This document shows positions 8,965 through 17,140 of a stretch of 64,000 nucleotides of DNA, in pieces. The DNA comes from Nitrosomonas sp. Lineage in GTDB: Bacteria > Pseudomonadota > Gammaproteobacteria > Burkholderiales > Nitrosomonadaceae. Location of the stretch: contig JADJBK010000006.1 of NCBI GenBank assembly GCA_016703745.1, positions 992,001-1,056,000 of the forward strand, read 5' to 3'. The stretch's first letter is position 1. The number at the start of each line of letters is the position of its first letter. The notes beneath the pieces were generated by a model. The model was given only the letters and a program-made list of their open reading frames with translations, had not been told where the DNA came from and did no database searches. A program made the translations under genes and the position numbers.

Positions 8965-10716
8965 ATGCGCACCTTAGTCACTTACATCATGGTTTTCCCC
9001 AGGCGCAGCGCGTTTGTGCTGTTTGCGCTGCTACTTGCAGGCGTAGCCGAAGCACTCAGTCTGACAGCGCTGCTGCCACTGTTATCCATTGCCGTGGGAG
9101 AGTCGGTGGATTCCAGTATTGGCCAAATGGTCATGGGGTTTTTGCAACAAATCGGCATCAATCCTTCACTGGAGACCATCCTGCTGGTCATCGTCGGCGG
9201 TATGTTTCTTAAAGGAATCATTCTGCTACTGACTAATCGCCAGGTGGGTTATACCGTTGCACATGTCGCAACGCGGTTACGACTGGATCTGATCGAAGCC
9301 TTGCTAGCAAGCCGCTGGCAATATTACCTGCGTCAGCCAATCGGTGCGCTTGCCAATTCGGTTGCTACCGAAGCGTATCGTGCCGCCAATGGTTTTGAAC
9401 ATAGTGTCAATGTCTTGGCGCTGGCCATTCAGGTCATCGTCTACAGTCTGGTAGCCTGGTTTATCTCCTGGGAAGCCACGCTGGCATCTCTGCTGATCAG
9501 CTCAATTCTATTCTTTGTATTACACAGCCTGGTTCGGGCAACCAAACGCGCCGGTAACAAACAAACCCAATTATTGCGCCATTTACTGACTTATCTGACA
9601 GATGCGCTTGCTTCCGTAAAATCCCTGAAAGCCATGGCGCGGGACAAAGTCGCGGATGCTATCCTGCACGAACAAACCCAGCAACTGGAAAGAGCAACCC
9701 GCAAGGAAGTCACCAACCGTGCAGCCATGCTTGCCCTGCAGGAACCGATTCTGGCGGCATTGACCGCCAGTGGTTTATACCTCGCGCTAGCCGTCTGGCA
9801 TCTATCTTTGCCCGAAGTAATGGTAATGGTATTTTTGCTGACCCGCATACTCGGCTTGTTCAACAAGGCGCAGCGCCGCTACCAGCAACTCGCTGTTCAG
9901 GAAAGCGCATACTGGGCCTTGCGCAAGGCAGCCGAGGACGCGCGACAGGAAGCGGAGAGAATGACTGGCACGTTGACACCCACTCTGGAACTGGGAATAC
10001 ACTTACGCCAGATCGCATTCAGCTATGAGAATAAAACCGTTTTCAGAAACCTGGATATGGACATTCCGGTGAAATCATTTACGGCGGTCATGGGTCCATC
10101 CGGTGCAGGCAAGAGTACCTTGCTGGATCTGCTGTGCGGACTGGCGGAACCCAGATCAGGAGAAATTCTGATCGATGGCGCGGCATTACATCATGTTGAT
10201 TTACGAAAGTGGCGGCATCTGATTGGTTATGTATCTCAAGATACAGTCCTGCTGCATGACAGCATTCGCAACAATATTCTGGTTGGTGAACCGGATATCC
10301 AGGTCGAGGATATCGAGCGGGCGCTCCAGCAGGCCGGCGCCTGGGAGTTTGTCAGTCAGCTTACCGATGGCATCGATACCATCGTCGGTGAGCGTGGCGG
10401 TATGCTATCAGGTGGTCAACGACAACGTATCGCCATTGCCAGAGCGCTTGTCCATCAACCCAAACTGCTGCTGCTCGATGAACCCACCAGCGCCCTTGAC
10501 CCTGAAAGTGAGCGCATCATTTGCGACACCCTGCAACGCTTGTCGCGTGACTTCACAATCGTTACAGTTTCTCATCAGCCTGCAGTCATCAATGCCGCCG
10601 ACAGAGTGTTTATTCTGGCCGATGGGCAGGCAGAATTGCTATCGGATACCCGCATTGATCGGATGAAAATATTGGCAAATCACCACACCATCAACCCTGC
10701 TGAAAAAGTAAATTAA
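8965..10716 (+). CDS. Type I ABC exporter, fused permease and ATPase
   Basis: A half-transporter of 583 residues that would work as a homodimer in the inner membrane. Residues 1 to about 310 form the transmembrane domain (hydrophobic segments near 15-40, 70-90, 150-190 and 265-290). The nucleotide-binding domain has Walker A GPSGAGKST at about residue 377, signature LSGGQRQRIAIARAL, Walker B LLLLDEPTSALDP and the H-loop VSHQP. The family resembles MsbA and lipid/peptide exporters, but the substrate cannot be read from sequence. There is no clear Shine-Dalgarno before the ATG. It is divergent from glcF across 249 bp. Confidence 0.9.
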   Translation: MRTLVTYIMVFPRRSAFVLFALLLAGVAEALSLTALLPLLSIAVGESVDSSIGQMVMGFLQQIGINPSLETILLVIVGGMFLKGIILLLTNRQVGYTVAHVATRLRLDLIEALLASRWQYYLRQPIGALANSVATEAYRAANGFEHSVNVLALAIQVIVYSLVAWFISWEATLASLLISSILFFVLHSLVRATKRAGNKQTQLLRHLLTYLTDALASVKSLKAMARDKVADAILHEQTQQLERATRKEVTNRAAMLALQEPILAALTASGLYLALAVWHLSLPEVMVMVFLLTRILGLFNKAQRRYQQLAVQESAYWALRKAAEDARQEAERMTGTLTPTLELGIHLRQIAFSYENKTVFRNLDMDIPVKSFTAVMGPSGAGKSTLLDLLCGLAEPRSGEILIDGAALHHVDLRKWRHLIGYVSQDTVLLHDSIRNNILVGEPDIQVEDIERALQQAGAWEFVSQLTDGIDTIVGERGGMLSGGQRQRIAIARALVHQPKLLLLDEPTSALDPESERIICDTLQRLSRDFTIVTVSHQPAVINAADRVFILADGQAELLSDTRIDRMKILANHHTINPAEKVN

Positions 10717-10892
10717 TTGCGCTTACTCTGGCTACGTGAATGGGTTAATGAATCAGCATCGATAAATTACTATTGCCTGCACAATGTTGTTGCAATTGAC
10801 TGGCAATCGCGCTGAACTCAATAAACCACATATTTTTACGCGTATCATGCACGAATATAGTCGGAATACAGGTTAAACAGAGAATTTACCGA

Positions 10893-11372
10893 ATGTCAGC
10901 CAGCATAGAACAAATCATCCAGAAAACCATGATGCTATGTGCATCCACCGGCGCAAAACTGACAACCAAACGCCAGCATGTGTTACTGGTATTGCTCTCC
11001 ACCTCCGTTCCACTGTCAGCGTATGAAATCGCCGAACAATACAAGAGGCAATTTAACGAAACGCTGCCCGTCATGTCGGTGTACCGAATCATGCATTTTC
11101 TGATTCATGAAAAGCTGGTGCACAAGCTGGAAACAGCCAATCGTTTCATCGCCTGCGCTCACATCGCGTGCGACCATCCCCATGAAATCCCTCAATTCCT
11201 GATCTGCGACCACTGCAAAAGAGTGCAGGAAGTCGGTATTCAAAAACGCATCATGGCGGAGCTTACGCACAGTATTGAACATACCGGCTTTACACTCACC
11301 GGTCAGCAGCTGGAGCTGCACGGTTTATGTGCAAACTGTCGCAAAAATTTGCCGTCAATACCGCGAAAATAA
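10893..11372 (+). CDS. zur: Fur-family transcriptional regulator, Zur-like
   Basis: A 159-residue winged-helix metalloregulator. Helices KLTTKRQHVLLVL and LSAYEIAEQY plus VYRIMHFLIHEKLVHKLE make up the DNA-binding half, as in E. coli Zur. The dimerisation half has the structural zinc pair CDHCKRVQE and a second C-terminal pair LCANCRK. The pattern (HKLETANRFIAC, then a His-rich stretch, then CDHC) matches Zur better than Fur, where the HHDH motif is expected. It probably represses zinc uptake genes; none is adjacent. It converges with lolD (stops 3 bp apart). Confidence 0.85.
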   Translation: MSASIEQIIQKTMMLCASTGAKLTTKRQHVLLVLLSTSVPLSAYEIAEQYKRQFNETLPVMSVYRIMHFLIHEKLVHKLETANRFIACAHIACDHPHEIPQFLICDHCKRVQEVGIQKRIMAELTHSIEHTGFTLTGQQLELHGLCANCRKNLPSIPRK

Positions 11373-11375
11373 AAA

Positions 11376-12065
11376 TCAGGATGGTGTTTGATCTGTCAAC
11401 ACGCCATCCACCAGTTGCAACACTCGATCTGCCCGGCTGGCAAGCTGGGTATCGTGGGTTACGATGATCATACCGGCATTCACCTTGCGATTCAGACGCA
11501 ACATCAGATCGAACACACCCTCCGCAGTATGCCGGTCAAGATTGCCGGTTGGTTCATCCGCCAGCACACAGGCTGGCAACGTCACCAATGCACGCGCGAC
11601 GGCGGCACGTTGACGCTCGCCTCCGGATAATTCGCCTGGCGTATGGGTCAAGCGATGCTCAAGACCAACGTTGCATAACATTTGCGCCGCTTGTTCCATT
11701 GCTGTCTTTTTATCGACACGCCGGATCAGTAGCGGCATCGCCACATTTTCCTGCGCGGTAAATTCTGCCAGCAAATGATGAAACTGATAAACAAAACCGA
11801 GAAACTGGTTACGTAAATGTCCGCGCTGCTGTTCACCAACCCCGGCCAGATCCTGATCCTGCAGCAGCACTTTGCCCTGGGTTGGATTGTCCAGCCCGCC
11901 AAGCAGATGCAGCAGGGTGCTTTTTCCTGAACCGGAGGCACCAACAATTGCAACCAGTTCGCCTTCATGCAGCTGCAGATTAACGCCATGCAGTACCGGC
12001 ACTTCATGCTTTCCCTGGAAATAACTTTTATGCAGATCGCGACAGGCAATGACGGTTTTACTCAT
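11376..12065 (-). CDS. lolD: Lipoprotein-releasing system ATPase LolD
   Basis: ATPase of the LolCDE complex that extracts lipoproteins from the outer leaflet of the inner membrane for transfer to LolA. The 229-residue chain has Walker A GASGSGKST, signature LSGGERQRAAVARAL, Walker B VLADEPTGNLD and the LolD-typical HLLAEFTAQENVAMPL helix. It overlaps the 3' end of lolC by 8 bp (12058-12065), so translation is coupled. No separate lolE is present, suggesting a homodimeric LolC/E-type permease. Confidence 0.96.
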   Translation of the reverse strand: MSKTVIACRDLHKSYFQGKHEVPVLHGVNLQLHEGELVAIVGASGSGKSTLLHLLGGLDNPTQGKVLLQDQDLAGVGEQQRGHLRNQFLGFVYQFHHLLAEFTAQENVAMPLLIRRVDKKTAMEQAAQMLCNVGLEHRLTHTPGELSGGERQRAAVARALVTLPACVLADEPTGNLDRHTAEGVFDLMLRLNRKVNAGMIIVTHDTQLASRADRVLQLVDGVLTDQTPS

Positions 12066-13305
12066 AGCGCAGCGCCTCGGCTGGATTCACTTTGGATGCG
12101 CGATAGCTTGGATAGAGCGTGGCCAGCAGCGTCAACACGAACGAAACGAGCGCAACTGTAACGATATCCGCCAGCTGCGGCTCAGAAGGAATCTTGCTGA
12201 TGTAATAGACTTCCTGGGATAAAAACTGAATATTGAATAGCCCCTCGATCCACGCCACCAGATCGCCGACGTTAACCGCCAGCAAAATTCCACCCAGCAG
12301 GCCGAGTAGCGTGCCCAGCAGACCAATCATCGTGCCCTGCACGATAAAAATCTTCATGATGCTGCCGGGACTCGCCCCCAGCGTGCGGAGAATCGCAATA
12401 TCCGATTGCTTGTCCGTCACCGCCATCACCAGGGTTGATACGATATTAAACGCCGCCACCGCAATAATTAACGCAAGAATCAGCGATAACATGCGCTTTT
12501 CAATCTGAATTGCCCGGAAATAATTGGCGTGCTGCTGCGTCCAGTCGGTCAAATAATAGTTTGCAGTCAATTGATTCACGAGATTCCGTACCACTTGCGG
12601 CGCCTGGAAAAGATCATGCAACTTAAGTCGCACCCCGGATACCTCATTGGGTGCCATCCGGTAGAGTTTTTGCGCATCCGCCAGATGAATCAGCGCCAGG
12701 CCGGAGTCGTATTCAAAATGTCCCGCTTCAAATACGCCCACCACCGTAAACTGCTTCATGCGCGGCAGAATACCGGCTGGCGTCACCTGCCCCTGCGGGG
12801 AGATCAGCGTGATTTTATCTCCAGGGTAGGCGCCGAGGCTGCGGGCCAGTTCCAGGCCAATTACCATGCCAAATTCGCCTGCCTGCAACTGGCTGAATTC
12901 ACCCATCACCATCCTGTTGGCAAAATCCGCTACCTTGTTTTCGGTATCCGGCAAAATACCGCGCACGCTGACGCCACGCACCACTTGCTGGTAGGAAAGC
13001 ATTCCCTGTGCATCAACATAGGGAGCGGCTGCGGCAACCTGTGGCTGCTTCATGGCCACTGCCGCAAGATCCTGCCAATCCGTCACGCTGCCTTGGAAAC
13101 TGCCAATCTGCACATGCGAGGCTACCCCCAGAATGCGCGCGCGCACTTCCTTGTGGAAACCATTCATTACCGACATAACGGTGATCAGCGCCGTCATTCC
13201 CAGCGTAATGCCCAAGAGTGAAATCAGCGAGATGAAGGAAATAAAATGATTACGGCGTTTGGCGCGTGTATAACGCAGGCCGATCATGAATTCGTATGCG
13301 GTCAC
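12058..13305 (-). CDS. lolC: Lipoprotein-releasing permease LolC/E
   Basis: Inner-membrane permease of the FtsX/MacB fold with four transmembrane helices: one near the N-terminus (FISLISLLGITLGMTALI), a large periplasmic loop, then three helices at the C-terminus, ending in YPSYRASKVNPAEALRYE. The conserved family start IGLRYTRAKRRNHFISF is visible. I place the start at GTG 13305 (7 bp after a GGA core) rather than at TTG 13326, giving 415 residues. It is translated upstream of and overlaps lolD. Confidence 0.94.
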   Translation of the reverse strand: MTAYEFMIGLRYTRAKRRNHFISFISLISLLGITLGMTALITVMSVMNGFHKEVRARILGVASHVQIGSFQGSVTDWQDLAAVAMKQPQVAAAAPYVDAQGMLSYQQVVRGVSVRGILPDTENKVADFANRMVMGEFSQLQAGEFGMVIGLELARSLGAYPGDKITLISPQGQVTPAGILPRMKQFTVVGVFEAGHFEYDSGLALIHLADAQKLYRMAPNEVSGVRLKLHDLFQAPQVVRNLVNQLTANYYLTDWTQQHANYFRAIQIEKRMLSLILALIIAVAAFNIVSTLVMAVTDKQSDIAILRTLGASPGSIMKIFIVQGTMIGLLGTLLGLLGGILLAVNVGDLVAWIEGLFNIQFLSQEVYYISKIPSEPQLADIVTVALVSFVLTLLATLYPSYRASKVNPAEALRYE

Positions 13306-13446
13306 TATGTTTTCCGGAAAAATCAATCAAGCGCGAAGTATGCCATATCTCCCCAATAGGGTTATGACGCAACACATTCAGCCGCTGCGATTTTGGCAGG
13401 TGGATTCAGTTTCGATGTACAACATGCCAGCCCGCTCATCCGATCA

Positions 13447-13836
13447 TCAATGCATTGAATGAAGGCCGATGACATTGCCTTCCGTATCCGTCACCATTGC
13501 GATAAAACCATGTTCGCCAATCGACATTTTCTCGTAGAGAACTTTGCCACCGCTTGACGCCGCTCGCGCGGCTTCCATTGCGCAATCATCACATGAGAAA
13601 TACACCATTGTACCGCTGCCACCAGAAGGATAGCCTGCCATACGTACCAGTGCTCCTGGCGCACCACAGCCTCCCATCAAAGAAGGAAATACCCACATTT
13701 CCATTCCCGGAAAACTCTCTGGATCCGGATTTTCCAACGGCGTGAGTGTTCCCTGAAATACAGCCTCATAGAATACTTTTGCACGGGGCATGTCCTGAAC
13801 ATAAATTTCAAACCAGCCCACCGGATTATTTTTCAT
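13447..13836 (-). CDS. VOC (glyoxalase/bleomycin resistance) family protein
   Basis: A 129-residue protein of the vicinal oxygen chelate superfamily, single module of two beta-alpha-beta-beta-beta repeats. Visible features are the PVGWFEIYVQDMPRAKVFYEAVF opening, split here as an edge strand plus helix, and the closing MVTDTEGNVIGLHS strand that normally bears a metal ligand. The substrate is unknown; members include dioxygenases and antibiotic-binding proteins. It is a single-gene unit between lolC and ksgA on the same strand with about 110 bp on either side. Confidence 0.85.
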   Translation of the reverse strand: MKNNPVGWFEIYVQDMPRAKVFYEAVFQGTLTPLENPDPESFPGMEMWVFPSLMGGCGAPGALVRMAGYPSGGSGTMVYFSCDDCAMEAARAASSGGKVLYEKMSIGEHGFIAMVTDTEGNVIGLHSMH

Positions 13837-13943
13837 GATTTTCCCTTTTGATTAGAGTATGGAATGAGCCTGATGGCTGACTTTCACTATATCAGGCGGT
13901 GAGCTTCTCTTAGACTGTTAAGCCTGAATCTACCCGGAAACGA

Positions 13944-14717
13944 TCACTTTCTGTCAGCCAGATAGCAAGTAATCGCTGAAAAATTCTCCAGCGTAAGATT
14001 CTCGGCACGCAATCCCGGATCAATTTGCAGGGAATCATAATCAGCGTCACCCAGATAATTTCTCATGGTATTCCTCAGGGTTTTACGTCGCTGTGAGAAG
14101 GCTGCACTGACAATATCCGCGAACAAGGATTCGTGTTCCGGGGAAATCAGCAGGCGCGTGCGTGGACGCAAGCTGATCACTGCGGACTGAACCTTGGGCA
14201 CAGGATGGAAACACTCCGCCGAAACCTGCAGGAGTCGTTCCATCTCATAGCGGTATTGCAACATCAAGGACAGACGTCCATATTCACTTGTAGAAGGTTT
14301 TGCCACCATGCGATCGACAACTTCCTGCTGCAACATAAAGTGCATATCCTGGATATGCCTCGCAAAACTCGCCAGATGGAACAATAGTGGAGTAGATATG
14401 TTGTAGGGCAGATTGCCAACAATGCGCAGCTTTTCTCCCACCCGGGAAAAATCAAATTTCAAGGCGTCAGCATGATGAATAACCAGGTTACTGCCAGAAA
14501 AATCACGTTCGAGCCGAGCGACGATATCCCGGTCGATTTCGATGACCTGTAATTCATTCAGTCTCGCCAGTAAGGGCCGAGTGAGCGCACCAAGTCCCGG
14601 GCCGATTTCTATCAGCCGGTCCTCTCTGGTCGGATGGATCTGATTGATAATCTCAAGAATAACACCCTGATCGATCAGGAAATTCTGCCCGAATCGTTTA
14701 CGCGGAATGTGCCGCAT
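13944..14717 (-). CDS. ksgA: 16S rRNA dimethyladenosine transferase
   Basis: Dimethylates two adjacent adenosines in the 3'-terminal hairpin of 16S rRNA during small-subunit assembly. Beginning at ATG 14717 the protein opens MRHIPRKRFGQNFL, the conserved family N-terminus; the frame is open further upstream inside pdxA but that part is not conserved. The SAM motif IEIGPGLGALT and the catalytic NLPYNIS motif are intact, giving 257 residues. It overlaps the pdxA 3' end by 20 bp in the lptD-surA-pdxA-ksgA operon. Confidence 0.96.
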   Translation of the reverse strand: MRHIPRKRFGQNFLIDQGVILEIINQIHPTREDRLIEIGPGLGALTRPLLARLNELQVIEIDRDIVARLERDFSGSNLVIHHADALKFDFSRVGEKLRIVGNLPYNISTPLLFHLASFARHIQDMHFMLQQEVVDRMVAKPSTSEYGRLSLMLQYRYEMERLLQVSAECFHPVPKVQSAVISLRPRTRLLISPEHESLFADIVSAAFSQRRKTLRNTMRNYLGDADYDSLQIDPGLRAENLTLENFSAITCYLADRK

Positions 14718-15720
14718 CGGGTATCGAGAGCAGTTTTGCCTTGCCTGCAAGATCCAGCGCCATATCGATGGCAGCCTGCATACTGCCAAGATCAGCCTGC
14801 CCGGTGCCAGCCAGTTCCAGTGCGGTACCATGATCAACCGAAGTACGGATGATCGGCAAACCGAGACTAACATTGACGCCACCACCAAAACTTGCGTGTT
14901 TCAGTACTGGCAGCCCCTGGTCGTGATACATGGTCAGAATACAATCATATTGTTTGAGCTTGTGCGGTACAAACAGGGTATCCGCCGGCAGCGGTCCCAG
15001 CACATTCATGCCCGCTGCGCGCAATCTCTCCAGAACGGGAATGATGATATCAATTTCCTCCCGGCCCAGATGGCCAGACTCTCCGGCATGTGGATTCAAC
15101 CCGGCTACGGCAATACAGGGATGCCCGATTTTGAAACGAGTGACTAGATCGTGGTGAATGGTATGTAATTTTTGTTCCAGTAATTCGGATGTAATGGCCG
15201 CCGACACTTCTTTCAGTGGTAGATGGGTGGTGGCGAGCGTCACTCGCATCCCCCCGCCCACCAGCATCATCACTGCTCGACTATTCGTCAGTTCAGACAA
15301 AAACTCGGTATGTCCTGAAAATTTGACACCACTTTCACTGATGATGCCTTTATGGACAGGTGCGGTTACCATCGCATCTGCATCACCACCAAGGCAGGCG
15401 TGAACGGCCCGCTTTAATGTCTCAAGTACATAGGTGGCATTACGGGAATCAAGCTTGCCGGTTACTACCGGTTGACGGGTTGGCACATGCCAGACCGACA
15501 GATGCCCTGCCTGATGCGGCCGATCCACGGCAACATCGTATTCGTGAATTTCGATCGGCAATTTCAAACAACGTGCGCGCTCCCGGATCAGATCGCGATC
15601 AGCGATAACAATCAATTGGCAAGGCTGCAAGGTTTGCGCGACCTGTACGCAAAGATCCGGGCCGATACCGGCTGGCTCACCGGCTGTTAATATCAGTCTA
15701 GGTAGAACATGAGTTACCAT
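14698..15720 (-). CDS. pdxA: 4-hydroxythreonine-4-phosphate dehydrogenase
   Basis: NAD-dependent enzyme of pyridoxal 5'-phosphate synthesis that oxidises and decarboxylates 4-phosphohydroxy-L-threonine. The 340-residue chain has the conserved N-terminal TAGEPAGIGPDL, the metal-binding segment KFSGHTEFLSEL, the VAGLNPHAGESG motif and the MYHDQGLPVLK loop. The ATG at 15720 is 58 bp after the surA stop. The gene order surA-pdxA-ksgA is widely conserved in proteobacteria. Confidence 0.97.
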   Translation of the reverse strand: MVTHVLPRLILTAGEPAGIGPDLCVQVAQTLQPCQLIVIADRDLIRERARCLKLPIEIHEYDVAVDRPHQAGHLSVWHVPTRQPVVTGKLDSRNATYVLETLKRAVHACLGGDADAMVTAPVHKGIISESGVKFSGHTEFLSELTNSRAVMMLVGGGMRVTLATTHLPLKEVSAAITSELLEQKLHTIHHDLVTRFKIGHPCIAVAGLNPHAGESGHLGREEIDIIIPVLERLRAAGMNVLGPLPADTLFVPHKLKQYDCILTMYHDQGLPVLKHASFGGGVNVSLGLPIIRTSVDHGTALELAGTGQADLGSMQAAIDMALDLAGKAKLLSIPDAAHSA

Positions 15721-15778
15721 GATTATTTTCCTGGTGACGTAAATGAACGATTGACAGCTTTAAGTAAAAATACTTGCA

Positions 15779-17098
15779 TCAATTGTCTTCAGCAATATAC
15801 TCAACATAGGCCTGATCCCTAAGTTGTTGCATCCACTCCTGCACCACACCCTCCGCTTTACGAGCATGAATCGCCTGACGGGCGGCTTCGCGCTGCTGCT
15901 GTTCGCTGACATCCTGTTTACGACGTTCAATCACCTTGATCAGATGCCAACCAAAGGTCGTGCGCACGGGCTGGCTTACCTGGTCTGGCAGCAAATCATT
16001 CATGGCTTGTTCAAACTCCGGCACGGTATCACGAGGGGAAATCCAGCCTAAGTCTCCTCCCGATGACGCACTGTTATCTTCGGAAAGAGCCTTGGCCAAT
16101 TCTGCAAAACTTTCTCCCTTATCGACACGCCGCTTGATCTGCATGATTTGTCGGTAGGCATCATCCTCTGACATCAGTTCATTGATCTTGATCAGAATAT
16201 GCTGAGCATGGGTTTGCTCAATGATGACCACCGGCGTTTCCTGCTTGCGTCTATCCAATAGTTTGAGAATATGAAATCCAATCGGACTGCGAACAACAGG
16301 TGTCAACTCGCCAATCTGCATGGTCACCAGCAAATTGGTGAATAAGGGCCCCATTTGACCAATGGGGCGCCAATCAAGTACTCCACCCTGCATGGCATCG
16401 GGCGCATCCGAGAACTCAGCAGCCACCTGGGCAAAATCAGCACCTTGCTTAAGGCGTTCCAGCGCGCTCTGCGCACGCTGCTCCCTGGCTTCAATCTGTT
16501 TTGTATCCATTTTTTCAGATAGTTGAATCAATATGTGCGCCAGTCGATAATCATCATTGCCAATTGACGAATTCTCCTGCGTTTGCATGAAATTATTAAT
16601 TTCACTTTCGGTAACGTTGACCCGACTGTTCACCTCCTGCTCTTTTAAGCGCACCATCAAAATCTCTTCACGGATTTCCTCACGGAATAACTGGATATCG
16701 GTGCCTTCATTTTGCAGTGTCTCGCGAAATGCTTCCATTGAAAGATTATTGTCCTGGGCAATACGGTGCAGGGTTTGCTCCACCGCATCATCACTGACAA
16801 CCAGTCCCAGTTCACGCGCACGATTCAACCGTATTCGTTTGAGAATCAAGCGCTCCAGTATCTGTTTTTCCAAAACATCCCGGCGTGGCAACTGTGTGCC
16901 CTGTTTTTCCAGTTGCCGGAGGGCATTTTGTAAAACCTCATCAGCCTCCTGCTGGGTAATCACCTCATCATCCACCACGACCACGATGCGATCAATAGAT
17001 TGATATCCGGCAGGATCCAACGATGACTGGGCAAAACTGGTGGACGCCAGCAAGCTGATTATGACAAGAAAGGGTTTGTAAAAGTATTGGATATTCAT
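15779..17098 (-). CDS. surA: Periplasmic chaperone/peptidyl-prolyl isomerase SurA
   Basis: Escorts outer-membrane beta-barrel proteins through the periplasm. Residues 1-23 form a signal peptide ending TSFA. The N-terminal SurA domain (about 30-170) contains the DEVITQQEADEV strand-helix, followed by two parvulin (PpiC) domains at about 180-280 and 295-395, each with the conserved ...HIL(I/K)... strand and a GGDLGW or GGVLDW loop. The 439 residues match SurA length. It is co-directional with lptD, one of its known clients, 42 bp downstream. Confidence 0.96.
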   Translation of the reverse strand: MNIQYFYKPFLVIISLLASTSFAQSSLDPAGYQSIDRIVVVVDDEVITQQEADEVLQNALRQLEKQGTQLPRRDVLEKQILERLILKRIRLNRARELGLVVSDDAVEQTLHRIAQDNNLSMEAFRETLQNEGTDIQLFREEIREEILMVRLKEQEVNSRVNVTESEINNFMQTQENSSIGNDDYRLAHILIQLSEKMDTKQIEAREQRAQSALERLKQGADFAQVAAEFSDAPDAMQGGVLDWRPIGQMGPLFTNLLVTMQIGELTPVVRSPIGFHILKLLDRRKQETPVVIIEQTHAQHILIKINELMSEDDAYRQIMQIKRRVDKGESFAELAKALSEDNSASSGGDLGWISPRDTVPEFEQAMNDLLPDQVSQPVRTTFGWHLIKVIERRKQDVSEQQQREAARQAIHARKAEGVVQEWMQQLRDQAYVEYIAEDN

Positions 17099-17140
17099 TC
17101 TTTCAGGAATTACGAAGGTGTCGGTAGATTTCAGGAATGG

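Noticed and set aside
12529..13221. Long plus-strand frame (230 codons) over lolC
   Set aside because: Antisense shadow of lolC; lolC motifs and overlap with lolD are decisive.
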